This document shows, piece after piece, positions 14,053 through 23,024 of a DNA stretch of 48,593 nt (positions are counted from its first letter, which is position 1; each line of letters opens with the position of its first letter). Below the pieces are notes generated by a model. The model saw nothing but the letters and a program-made list of their open reading frames with translations, did no database searches and was not told where the DNA came from. Made by a program: the position numbers and the translations under genes. Where the stretch lies: contig CALHCC010000052.1 of assembly GCA_937930675.1 (NCBI GenBank), positions 1 to 48,593 of the forward strand, in the 5' to 3' direction. The DNA comes from an uncultured Flavobacteriaceae bacterium. GTDB taxonomy: Bacteria; Bacteroidota; Bacteroidia; Flavobacteriales; Flavobacteriaceae.

Positions 14053-14541
14053 ATGAAAACAATATACATCGTAAGACATGCTAAATCTTCTTGGGAATAT
14101 AAAGGAATTGAAGATATCGATAGGCCTTTAAAAAAACGAGGAATTAAAGATGCCTATTTAATAGCCAATGCGTTAAAAGATAATATCGCTAAACCTGATA
14201 CATTTATTGCTAGCTGTGCAAATAGAGCTCTACATACAGGAATTATTTTTTGCAATGTACTAGGTTTTCCTATGGCAAATTTGAAAATTAACAAATCTTT
14301 GTATAGTTTTAGTGATGGGTATTTGGTAAAAACTATCAAAGCATTAGATGATGCTTACGACTCTGCCATTGTGTTTAGTCACGACCACGGAATTAATACC
14401 TTTGTAAATTCTTTTGGAAACAAACCCATTCCCCACGTTCCTACCTGTGGAGTAATTGGAATTCAGTTTGACACAGAACACTGGAAAAACATTAAATCTG
14501 GTAAAACAATTTTACAAGAGTTTCCAAAACACCACAAATAA
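14053..14541 (+). CDS. Histidine phosphatase family protein (SixA-like)
   Basis: TIYIVRHAKSSWEYKGIEDIDRPLKKRG; RHA(K)S motif. Confidence 0.88.
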   Translation: MKTIYIVRHAKSSWEYKGIEDIDRPLKKRGIKDAYLIANALKDNIAKPDTFIASCANRALHTGIIFCNVLGFPMANLKINKSLYSFSDGYLVKTIKALDDAYDSAIVFSHDHGINTFVNSFGNKPIPHVPTCGVIGIQFDTEHWKNIKSGKTILQEFPKHHK

Positions 14542-14574
14542 TATTTATTAAATTTATAAAAACGATTTACTATT

Positions 14575-15471
14575 TTGATTAAAATTAACAAGTATGCAGC
14601 TATAGATATAGGTTCTAACGCGGTTAGACTTTTAATTATGGATGTGATTGAAAAAGAGGATAAGAACGTTAAATTTAAAAAATCTGCATTGGTACGTGTT
14701 CCTATTCGTTTAGGAGAAGACACCTTTGTAAAAGGTGAAATTTCTAACAAAAATATTGATAGATTAACCGATGCCATGAATGCTTTTCAGTTGTTAATGA
14801 GCGTGCATGGTGTAAAAACCTACAAAGCCTGTGCAACATCGGCCATGAGAGATGCTGCAAACGGAAAAGAATTAATTAAAACCATTCTTAAAAAAACAGG
14901 AGTTAAAATTGATATTATTGATGGTAAAGTAGAAGCCAAAATTATTGCAGCTACAGATTTAAGTGAACTACTAGATAGTAGTAAATCTTATTTATATGTA
15001 GACGTAGGTGGAGGTAGTACAGAAATGACCATTTATAAAAAAGGGAAAATTAGCGAATCTAAATCCTTTAAAATGGGAACGGTTAGAATGTTAAACCAAA
15101 AAGATTTGTTAAAATCGGAATGGGAAGATATGAAAGAATGGGTAAAAGAACATACGCAGGACATTAAAAATATCTCGCTAATTGGTTCCGGTGGTAACAT
15201 TAATAAAATCTACAAAATGTCTGGTAGAACAGATGGGTCTCCATTGTCTTATATTTATATGAAAGCAAATTATAAATATTTAAAAACCATGAGTTATACC
15301 GAACGTATTTCTGAACTGAATTTAAATGAAGATAGAGCGGATGTTATTATCCCTGCGACTAAAATATACTTATCTGCTATGAAATGGTCCGAATCAAAAA
15401 AAATATACGTGCCTAAAATTGGTTTGGCAGATGGTATTGTAAAAAGTTTGTATGCAGGTATTATTCAATAA
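14575..15471 (+). CDS. ppx: Ppx/GppA phosphatase family (exopolyphosphatase)
   Basis: AAIDIGSNAVRLLIMDV, YVDVGGGSTEMTIY; TTG start codon. Confidence 0.92.
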   Translation: MIKINKYAAIDIGSNAVRLLIMDVIEKEDKNVKFKKSALVRVPIRLGEDTFVKGEISNKNIDRLTDAMNAFQLLMSVHGVKTYKACATSAMRDAANGKELIKTILKKTGVKIDIIDGKVEAKIIAATDLSELLDSSKSYLYVDVGGGSTEMTIYKKGKISESKSFKMGTVRMLNQKDLLKSEWEDMKEWVKEHTQDIKNISLIGSGGNINKIYKMSGRTDGSPLSYIYMKANYKYLKTMSYTERISELNLNEDRADVIIPATKIYLSAMKWSESKKIYVPKIGLADGIVKSLYAGIIQ

Positions 15472-16216
15472 ATATCGCATTATTTATTACCTGTTGGTTA
15501 TTGCATTTTTATGCACAAACTGCACTACCCCTACTAAAAAAGAAACAAAGCCTGTAAACAAACCTATTGTTAAAAAACAAGCAGTGCGTGTTCCTAAAAA
15601 AACCTTGCAAGAAATTAAAGATTCTTTATTGGCTACCCTACCCAAAAAGAAGCTGATTGTAAAAGACGTAATTAATCATAAAAACGTTCGAAGCTTTTTT
15701 TTAGAGTATGGAAGAAAAAATCCGGAAACAAAACTATTACTTAAAACTCGATTAGGAAACATTCATATTACACTATATAAAGAAACTCCATTACACAGAG
15801 CTAGTTTTATCTATTTAATTAAAAATGGATACTATAACAAAACCTGTTTTCATAGAATTGTAAAAGATTTTATTATACAAGGGGGCTGGTCCGAAAAGCC
15901 CATTGTAGACACCTATAGAATACAACTAAACAATTACAAATTACCTCCTGAATTTAGAAAAGGGGTTATTCACAAACGTGGAGCTTTGTCTGCTACCAGA
16001 AGGTGGGTAAATAATCCTGGTAAAAAATCAAGCCCGTTTGAGTTTTTTATTATGCAAACCAGTGTAGATTGCTCTCATTTAAACAACGAACATACTGTTT
16101 TTGGACAAGTAACCAAAGGTTTTCATGTAATTGATAAAATTGCCAACGTAAAACTCGACGGAAATACCGAATGGCCAGAAGTTGATGTAGATATTGAATT
16201 TGAAATCCTTAAATAA
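15452..16216 (+). CDS. Cyclophilin-type peptidylprolyl isomerase, lipoprotein
   Basis: Lipobox-like FLCTNC; CFHRIVKDFIIQGG, FEFFIMQTS, HTVFGQVTKGFHVIDKI. Confidence 0.92.
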   Translation: MQVLFNKYRIIYYLLVIAFLCTNCTTPTKKETKPVNKPIVKKQAVRVPKKTLQEIKDSLLATLPKKKLIVKDVINHKNVRSFFLEYGRKNPETKLLLKTRLGNIHITLYKETPLHRASFIYLIKNGYYNKTCFHRIVKDFIIQGGWSEKPIVDTYRIQLNNYKLPPEFRKGVIHKRGALSATRRWVNNPGKKSSPFEFFIMQTSVDCSHLNNEHTVFGQVTKGFHVIDKIANVKLDGNTEWPEVDVDIEFEILK

Positions 16217-16222
16217 TTACCT

Positions 16223-16687
16223 ATGAATTTATTAGAATTTAAAAACCAATTAATTAAATTAAACTCCTTAAGTTTTGAACTTCCTAACGGAGAATTAGTG
16301 CCCGAACATTTTCATGTTACAGAAGTAGGAAAAATAACCAAGCATTTTATTGACTGCGGAGGTGTGGAAAGAAAAGAAGAAGTTGTTAATTTTCAGTTAT
16401 GGCAAGCCGATGATTACAACCATAGATTACATCCTGAAAAATTGTTACATATTATTGAATTGTCTCAAGAAAAACTAGCTATCAATACTAATTTAGCCAT
16501 TGAAGTGGAATATCAAGGACAGACGATCGGTAAATATGGTATTGAGTTTAACAACAATCGTTTTGTACTTACCAGTACACTTACCGCTTGTTTAGCAGAA
16601 GATGCTTGTGGTATCCCTGAAAAAAAGCCTAAAGTAAACATGGCAACCATTCAAAACAGCTGTGCTCCTGGATCTGGATGTTGTTAA
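16223..16687 (+). CDS. Conserved hypothetical protein (DUF6428-like by recall) with C-terminal vicinal cysteines
   Basis: 154 aa ORF ending ...NSCAPGSGCC; tight spacing after the PPIase gene. Confidence 0.6.
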   Translation: MNLLEFKNQLIKLNSLSFELPNGELVPEHFHVTEVGKITKHFIDCGGVERKEEVVNFQLWQADDYNHRLHPEKLLHIIELSQEKLAINTNLAIEVEYQGQTIGKYGIEFNNNRFVLTSTLTACLAEDACGIPEKKPKVNMATIQNSCAPGSGCC

Positions 16688-16691
16688 ATAA

Positions 16692-16757
16692 AAGTTGAAT
16701 CGTTTCATTGTTTAGTTCTTTAAATTAATAAACGATTTAACAAAAAAGCAGATGTAC
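16692..16757. repeat. Dispersed intergenic repeat, copy A (partial)
   Basis: AAGTTGAATCGTTTCATTGTTTAGTTCTTTAAATTAATAAACGATTTAACAAAAAAGCAGATGTA; shares core with copies B and C. Confidence 0.7.
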
Positions 16758-16785
16758 TGTAGTACTGTACAATCAATTAGCATAA

Positions 16786-16818
16786 AAAAATCCCATCATA
16801 GTAATTATGATGGGATTT
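16786..16818. terminator. Intrinsic terminator
   Basis: AAAATCCCATCATA-GTAAT-TATGATGGGATTTT hairpin with flanking A/T runs. Confidence 0.85.
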
Positions 16819-16836
16819 TATATATCGAAAATTTTA

Positions 16837-16998
16837 TTATTTCTGCTTTTTAGCCTGCATTTTTAATTTAATATTTTCTATTACCGTACCTGTAATCCAA
16901 TAAGGAACTACAAATGTTAATAAAAATATTAACAACCAAAAACCTGCAGTAAATACAAATAAGAAAGCTAAAAATCCTGAGAATTGAGAAATATCCAT
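16837..16998 (-). CDS. Small membrane protein (53 aa), missed by the ORF track
   Basis: MDISQFSGFLAFLFVFTAGFWLLIFLLTFVVPYWITGTVIENIKLKMQAKKQK*; one hydrophobic stretch plus basic tail, followed by a terminator. Confidence 0.6.
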   Translation of the reverse strand: MDISQFSGFLAFLFVFTAGFWLLIFLLTFVVPYWITGTVIENIKLKMQAKKQK

Positions 16999-17079
16999 TT
17001 TATGTTAATCTTTTGTTCGTGAGTTTCTTTGTGGCAAAAATAAAGTTTTTTTGCTTTCCTCACACAAATTTTATCTTAA

Positions 17080-18399
17080 TTATTTAAATACACCTTTATT
17101 TAGAGCCACTAAAGCTTCTTTTTTATGTTGGGTACTAATTACCAAAGAAACATTGTAGTTAGACCCTCCGTAAGATACCATTCTAATAGGTATGTTAGAC
17201 AAACTACTAAAAATAGCAGTTCCTGCTCCTGTTCTTTGTTCTGAAAAATCTCCAGCCAAGCACACAATACTTAAATCAGTATCTACCTCTACAGAGCCTA
17301 TTTCTTGTAATTCCGCTACAATTTCATCTAAATGTGTTGTATCATCTATGGTAATAGAAACAGCTACTTCAGAAGTGGTAATCATATCAATAGAAGTTTT
17401 GTATTTTTCAAATACTTCAAAAACCCCTTTTAAAAATCCATAAGCCATTAACATTCTAAACGACTTAATTTTAATAGCCGTAATACCGTCTTTGGCAGCA
17501 ATGGCTCTTACTCCATTAGGAACTTCACAATTTTTAATAATGGTTCCTGGAGCATCGGGTTCAAACGTGTTTTTTAACAAAACAGGTACGTTTGCTTTTC
17601 TTGCAGGAATTACCGATTGCGGGTGTAATATTTTTGCTCCAAAATAAGCCAACTCAGCCGCTTCATCAAACGAAATTTCTTTTAAAGAGAAAGTGCTATC
17701 TACAAAACGAGGATCGTTGTTGTGCATTCCATCAATATCGGTCCAAATTTGAATTTCTTCTGCAACAATAGCAGCTCCAATTAAAGAAGCGGAATAGTCA
17801 GACCCACCTCTTTTTAAATTGTCTATAGCTCCTTTGTGGCTGTTACAAATGTATCCTTGTGTTACAAATATTTCAGTATCGGGATGATTCTTAATAATTT
17901 CTCCGTAAGCTTCTGTAATTTTAGGAATTACAGGTTCGTTAGCTTCATCAATTTCCATAAAATCAAAAGCAGAAACTAAAGTAGCCTTTGTTCCTACTTC
18001 TTTTAAATGAAAATTAAATAAGTTGGTAGATAAAATCTCTCCTTGAGCCACAATGTTTTTTTCTATTTGAGCAGCTTCTAAGTCCGTCCCAATATGTCCT
18101 CTTAGAAACTCAAATCTATCAGAAATTAAAGCAATTGCTTCTTTTTGATGTGCTTCATCTGCCAACAATTCGTTAACAACCTCCACATACTTACCGATCA
18201 ACTCATCAATAAACTCGTTTGCTTCTTTTTCTTGTTCCCCAGTAATATATTCTGCTACTTTGTGCAACGCATTTGTTGTACCTGACATTGCAGACAATAC
18301 CACCGTTTTTTTGCCTTTAATATTTCTTACAATATTAGCAACTTCTTTAATACTCTTTGGGCTCCCTACAGAAGTTCCTCCAAATTTTAATACTTTCAT
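17080..18399 (-). CDS. lysC: Aspartate kinase
   Basis: MKVLKFGGTSVGSP N-terminus (internal Met preferred over 18456), RGGSDYSASLIGAA, C-terminal ACT domains. Confidence 0.95.
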   Translation of the reverse strand: MKVLKFGGTSVGSPKSIKEVANIVRNIKGKKTVVLSAMSGTTNALHKVAEYITGEQEKEANEFIDELIGKYVEVVNELLADEAHQKEAIALISDRFEFLRGHIGTDLEAAQIEKNIVAQGEILSTNLFNFHLKEVGTKATLVSAFDFMEIDEANEPVIPKITEAYGEIIKNHPDTEIFVTQGYICNSHKGAIDNLKRGGSDYSASLIGAAIVAEEIQIWTDIDGMHNNDPRFVDSTFSLKEISFDEAAELAYFGAKILHPQSVIPARKANVPVLLKNTFEPDAPGTIIKNCEVPNGVRAIAAKDGITAIKIKSFRMLMAYGFLKGVFEVFEKYKTSIDMITTSEVAVSITIDDTTHLDEIVAELQEIGSVEVDTDLSIVCLAGDFSEQRTGAGTAIFSSLSNIPIRMVSYGGSNYNVSLVISTQHKKEALVALNKGVFK

Positions 18400-18548
18400 A
18401 AATCTTAATTCTAGTTCTAGTTGTAATTTTAATGTTAAAAACACGTCTTTAAACATTAAGAATGCAAAGGTTTGATAAATGTGTTATCTGAACAAAAAAA
18501 TAATAATATCTTTACATCTTAATACGAATTGTTAAAATTTGAACACGT

Positions 18549-19208
18549 ATGAAAACCATACAAGAATCCGTAGAAGGAATCATTAGAAAAACCCCCTTTT
18601 TAGAGGAGGCATTAAACGATAAATTAATCAATGTTTCTTCGTTAGCAAGGGTAATACAGCCTGATGTTGAAAACGATTTAAACAAAGAGGTAAAATCGGG
18701 AGCAATTATGATGGCAATCAACAGACTGTCTCCTTCTAGTATTTTAAAAATCAGAAAAAACATCAAAAAAATTACCTTAACGTTAGGAGATTTTATTGTT
18801 CGTTCTGACCTAGGTAATTTTACTTACAAAAATACACCTACACTAATTAAGCGTATCTCTGATTTGATTAGAGAATTTGGAGAGGACAAAGATTACTTTT
18901 TTACGATTTCTCAAGGTATTTTTGAGACCAATATTATTACCAGTAAAAAACTACACAATAAAATAGAAGATATTTTTAAAACAGAATTGTTACTTTCTTC
19001 TGCAAAAGAACTGGCTTCTATTACTATTAAGTTACCAAAATCTAATTCTGAGCAATCTGGAATTTATTATTTTATCTTAAAACAATTGGCTTGGGCAGAC
19101 ATTCCTGTACAAGAAATTATATCTACTACACACGAAATTACAATTGTGGTAAAGGAAGAAGACATTAATAAAACCTTTTCTATTTTAATTGATATGAAGA
19201 AAAATTAA
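18549..19208 (+). CDS. Conserved hypothetical protein with apparent C-terminal ACT-like domain
   Basis: 219 aa; C-terminal ITIKLP...GIYYFILKQLAWADIPVQEIISTTHEITIVVKEEDINKTFSIL resembles an ACT domain; divergent from lysC. Confidence 0.7.
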   Translation: MKTIQESVEGIIRKTPFLEEALNDKLINVSSLARVIQPDVENDLNKEVKSGAIMMAINRLSPSSILKIRKNIKKITLTLGDFIVRSDLGNFTYKNTPTLIKRISDLIREFGEDKDYFFTISQGIFETNIITSKKLHNKIEDIFKTELLLSSAKELASITIKLPKSNSEQSGIYYFILKQLAWADIPVQEIISTTHEITIVVKEEDINKTFSILIDMKKN

Positions 19209-19223
19209 CGTTTTTTACTCCTC

Positions 19224-19272
19224 CATAAAAAAAGCCCAAAACAATTAAATTGTTTTGGGCTTTTTTTATGGG
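19224..19272. terminator. Bidirectional intrinsic terminator
   Basis: Perfect palindrome CCATAAAAAAAGCCCAAAACAATT-A-AATTGTTTTGGGCTTTTTTTATGG. Confidence 0.93.
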
Positions 19273-19285
19273 TTATTACTATTAA

Positions 19286-20647
19286 TTATGGAACTCTAAC
19301 AGTTTCGTTAATCCAACATCCTACAGTATAACTATCTCCAGATTTTACTCCAGAATCGTTATTAAATATTAATTTTTTACTAGGTTGGTTTGCTTTGTAA
19401 GACTTTGCTAATCTTGATGCATACACCTCAATACTTGGATCTACTCTAGAACCTTTTAACGCGTATTTCTCTGCAACCACATAGGTCATACGTTTTTCAA
19501 ACTCTCCTTTACCACAACTATTAGCTGCTCCAGCATAGGCAGTAGCTATTAACGTATATGCTCTTCCTAAGTTAGGCTTTACAGCAATGGCTTTTTTAGC
19601 ATAAGAAACCGCTTTGGCCTTTTGACCTCTCTTTTTAAAGATAGTAGCTACTTTATATAAGTTTTTTGCTTTTTTAACAGGATCTGTTTCTTGTTCAATG
19701 GCCTTTTCAAAGAATGAAATTGCTTTTACAGTTTCTCCCTTATCCATTAAAATACCTGCATACAATACAGAAGCTTCTGGAGAAGGATCTACTTCTTGAT
19801 ACATCCCTACCAATTTAGCGTATAAAGGATCTTTTGTACAATCTTTCTTAAACATACGATTAATTGCTCTTGTTAACCATTGTTTTTCTGTTTTATGTGC
19901 TTCAAATTGCTCATTGTATAAAGGCACTAAATAATCACAGGTAGAAATTTCTTCTAATCGCTTATCTAAAAGACCTTCTACTTGACCTAAAGCTTTAGAG
20001 TTTTGTCTGCTTCCTTTTAATTTTCTTTTTTCTGATGAAATTAACTCTTGTCCAGCATCTTCTTTAGCTTGTAACTCCTGAACTACTTTTAAGTATCCTT
20101 CTACTTTTTTGTTCATTGCCTCAACAGTTACATCGTAGGTATTAAACACTAATTGTAAGTTGTTATCTTTATTTCTTTCTACTACCTCATTAAAGAAATA
20201 AATAATAGAACCTACTCCTAGTTTTGTAGGGTCTATTTTAAATGCTTGTTCGTAGTGACTGTAAACTTCTTGCTTGTCTCCACCTGTATCTTGTAAAAAC
20301 TTAGCATAATCGTTGTGCGCTTTTGCAGGATTTTCATTCGGATAAAATTCAAAACGTTTTTTAAACATTTTATTTCCAGTAGCTACAATACTTTGTTTTT
20401 GTTCTGGAGTCCCTTTTTTTAAGATTCTTTTCACCAAATCTCCTCCATATCTATATATGTTAGCAGATAAGTTAGGACTATTATTTAAACACCATTCTAA
20501 ATTTTTAATAGCAGAATCGTAATTTTTAGTTTTAATATCTGTTTTTAACATGTTGTAATGCAAAGATGCTTCTTGTTTAGAAGCTTGCCCCATTACCATA
20601 AAAACTGAAAATACAGTAGTAAATAATGTAATTAATTTTGTTTTCAT
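19286..20647 (-). CDS. Tetratricopeptide-repeat protein, exported
   Basis: Signal peptide; repeated TPR-like segments (AKNLYKVATIFKKRGQKAKAVSYAKKAIAVKPNLGRAYTLIATAY). Confidence 0.85.
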   Translation of the reverse strand: MKTKLITLFTTVFSVFMVMGQASKQEASLHYNMLKTDIKTKNYDSAIKNLEWCLNNSPNLSANIYRYGGDLVKRILKKGTPEQKQSIVATGNKMFKKRFEFYPNENPAKAHNDYAKFLQDTGGDKQEVYSHYEQAFKIDPTKLGVGSIIYFFNEVVERNKDNNLQLVFNTYDVTVEAMNKKVEGYLKVVQELQAKEDAGQELISSEKRKLKGSRQNSKALGQVEGLLDKRLEEISTCDYLVPLYNEQFEAHKTEKQWLTRAINRMFKKDCTKDPLYAKLVGMYQEVDPSPEASVLYAGILMDKGETVKAISFFEKAIEQETDPVKKAKNLYKVATIFKKRGQKAKAVSYAKKAIAVKPNLGRAYTLIATAYAGAANSCGKGEFEKRMTYVVAEKYALKGSRVDPSIEVYASRLAKSYKANQPSKKLIFNNDSGVKSGDSYTVGCWINETVRVP

Positions 20648-20663
20648 TGTTTGATTATTATAT

Positions 20664-21947
20664 TTAGTCTATTACTCTTTTTTTGAACCACCAGTCTGCA
20701 AGTGAAAAATTCAATCCTATATTAAGATATTTTTCTTCGTATTGATTTTCAGAAAATTCTCCTAACCTTCCTAGCTCTACAGACACATTAACGTAAGACA
20801 CATTTCTACCTACAGGCAAACCTAAACCAAAAGACATGCCAAGATCTTTAACACTATTATTATTTAATATTAAACCTGTTTTCTCATACTTAAGTCCTGC
20901 TCTGTAATGAATTTTATTTAAATAATTTTTTAAAGCATTCTTTTTAGGAATAATATAGCCTCCTAAACTAACCTTAGTTCTAGTTCCAAATCCAAACGAA
21001 ACATTGTCAACACTAGTAGATGATGACTGTAATGTTTGGTTAAAAACATCTCCTGTATATTCTAACGCATCTTGGTTTTCGTAAGAAACTCCTAAAAACC
21101 AATGACCATCTTTATCTCCTAAACCAGCTCCTATTACAGACCTAAATGGATTTTTTTCTGTTCCAGATACATCTTGAGTTACCGTGGTACCTACTATTGG
21201 AGAAAACGTGTTCTCAATTCCTTCAATTCCTAAAAATCTAGTAAAAGTACCATCAGCACGTACATCGTACGCTAAAACACCATAAGCACCTAAATGAACT
21301 TCATACGTTTTGTAAAAATTATATTTGTACTCGAGTCCTATTTTAGTGGCTGTCCCTTCTGTATTATAATCAAAGTCTCGAACTAATGCTTGTTGCACCC
21401 CTTGGTCTGCCCTCCTCTTTTCTGTTTTACCAAAATATTGATTTAATTGTAATCCTACAGAAAGTCCTTTGTAAACTTTGTACCCAAAACCTAAGTAAGC
21501 ATGATTTACAGTACCATTTCCGAAATTATAGAATTCACTACTGTCTACTTCAAAACCTACAGAAGAATCTATTCTTAATCCTAAGGCAAGCCCCCCTTTT
21601 TTACCTAAAGGCACTCCAAAAGAAATATTAGAAAGTGCTACAGAAGAACTATCAAACTCATCATCTCTTGTTTCTACCGTAGCTCCTAATACTTGAGCTG
21701 ATAATGACAAAGAAGTAAGTTTTAAATCACTTAACAAAGCAGGATTAGCAATTGTTATCGCTTCTTGATTGTTATTACCTACAACAGATAAACCTCCTTG
21801 TGCTCTTTCTGAAATGGTGGCTTCAGAAAAATTAATCCCTAATCCAAAATTAGATAATAAAGAAGACACTTGTCGTTCTTGAGCATGTATATTGATACAC
21901 AGAAGTGTGGTAATTGCAAATAATTTATTTTTTAAACTTTGTTTCAT
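20664..21947 (-). CDS. Outer-membrane beta-barrel protein
   Basis: Signal peptide (CINIHAQ), alternating beta-strand pattern, C-terminal NIGLNFSLADWWFKKR. Confidence 0.75.
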   Translation of the reverse strand: MKQSLKNKLFAITTLLCINIHAQERQVSSLLSNFGLGINFSEATISERAQGGLSVVGNNNQEAITIANPALLSDLKLTSLSLSAQVLGATVETRDDEFDSSSVALSNISFGVPLGKKGGLALGLRIDSSVGFEVDSSEFYNFGNGTVNHAYLGFGYKVYKGLSVGLQLNQYFGKTEKRRADQGVQQALVRDFDYNTEGTATKIGLEYKYNFYKTYEVHLGAYGVLAYDVRADGTFTRFLGIEGIENTFSPIVGTTVTQDVSGTEKNPFRSVIGAGLGDKDGHWFLGVSYENQDALEYTGDVFNQTLQSSSTSVDNVSFGFGTRTKVSLGGYIIPKKNALKNYLNKIHYRAGLKYEKTGLILNNNSVKDLGMSFGLGLPVGRNVSYVNVSVELGRLGEFSENQYEEKYLNIGLNFSLADWWFKKRVID

Positions 21948-22671
21948 TTCTTAATTGGTAGATTAGAACCTCCTTTAATCCTTCTAACAGAAAATTAGGG
22001 TTGACAAATATGCTATTTTTTAATGGCTTACACAAGAAATTAGCATCTCCTCCAGTGAATATCACATAGACTTCTTTAAATTTTTCTTGATACGCTTGTA
22101 TCACCCCCTCTATTTCAAACACCATACCATTTATGACACCGCTTAACATAGAATTATAAGTACTATCTCCTACTAAAGAAACTGATGGTTCCGAAAAAGT
22201 AATCTGAGGTAACTTTTCTGTAAAATGAGACATCGCATCAAATCGCATTTGCACTCCTGGAGAAATAGCACCTCCTATATAATAACCTTCTGTACTTATA
22301 AAATCATAGGTTATACAAGTTCCTGCATCTATTACTAACACATTCCTGTTGGTGTCTAATGAATAAGCAGCCGTAGCCAATGCCAAACGATCTACTCCTA
22401 AAGTAGCAGGAGTTTTGTATACATTTTTAAAAGGTAAAGGAGTATTTATAGATAAAGTATACTTTTTATAAATTGTGAGTGTCTCAAACATTGCCACAGT
22501 TCGATCTGTTACAGACGATAGTATGGCTGCTCTAATACCATATTCAAATATCCATTGATTACAATCTTTTATAAAGCGATCTGCATCCGTAAAAACAACA
22601 TCTATTAATTGCTTTTCATCAAAAACAGCCAATTTAATTCTAGTATTCCCTTCATCAATAATCAAATACAT
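21925..22671 (-). CDS. coaX: Type III pantothenate kinase
   Basis: YLIIDEGNTRIKLAVFD, TLGVDRLALATAAY, VIDAGTCITYDFI, GGAISPGVQMRFDAM. Confidence 0.96.
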   Translation of the reverse strand: MYLIIDEGNTRIKLAVFDEKQLIDVVFTDADRFIKDCNQWIFEYGIRAAILSSVTDRTVAMFETLTIYKKYTLSINTPLPFKNVYKTPATLGVDRLALATAAYSLDTNRNVLVIDAGTCITYDFISTEGYYIGGAISPGVQMRFDAMSHFTEKLPQITFSEPSVSLVGDSTYNSMLSGVINGMVFEIEGVIQAYQEKFKEVYVIFTGGDANFLCKPLKNSIFVNPNFLLEGLKEVLIYQLRNETKFKK

Positions 22672-22773
22672 TTCCCGCGTAATTTATTTTCAAATATAGG
22701 CACATTTTTTTCTCTAAAAAGTTTGTAGAACTTAAAAAAGCTTTTATATTTGCAACCGCTAACAAAACAGCAT

Positions 22774-22849
22774 GGTGCCTTAGCTCAGTTGGTAGAGCAA
22801 AGGACTGAAAATCCTTGTGTCCCTGGTTCGATTCCTGGAGGCACCACCA
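22774..22849 (+). tRNA. tRNA-Phe (GAA), with encoded CCA
   Basis: GGTGCCT/AGGCACC acceptor stem, D-loop AGTTGGTAGA, anticodon loop CTGAAAA (GAA), TTCGATT T-loop, 3' A-CCA. Upstream TATATTTGC Bacteroidota -7 motif. Confidence 0.97.
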
Positions 22850-22880
22850 TAAAACCACTTCTTTATCGAAGTGGTTTTTT
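22850..22880 (+). terminator. Intrinsic terminator after tRNA-Phe
   Basis: AAACCACTTC-TTTATC-GAAGTGGTTTTTTT. Confidence 0.9.
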
Positions 22881-23024
22881 TATGTTCATAAACACCTATC
22901 CTTTAAAATTAACATACAGTTTACAATTCACCTATCTTCTTAACCTTTAAATAGTATTTGCCTAATATTCACTTGATTTTTTAGCTGTTGTTTTGTTTAC
23001 ACTTAACAAACTTAAAATACTATA

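Noticed and set aside
18400-18456. N-terminal extension of aspartate kinase from Met at 18456
   Set aside because: The canonical family start is MKVLKFGGTSVG at 18399; the upstream residues are low-complexity read-through.
22655-22950. ORFs at 22655-22858 (-) and 22750-22950 (+)
   Set aside because: Both overlap the tRNA-Phe gene and its terminator; translations such as GALAQLVEQRTENPCVPGSIPGGTT are the familiar artefact of translating a tRNA.
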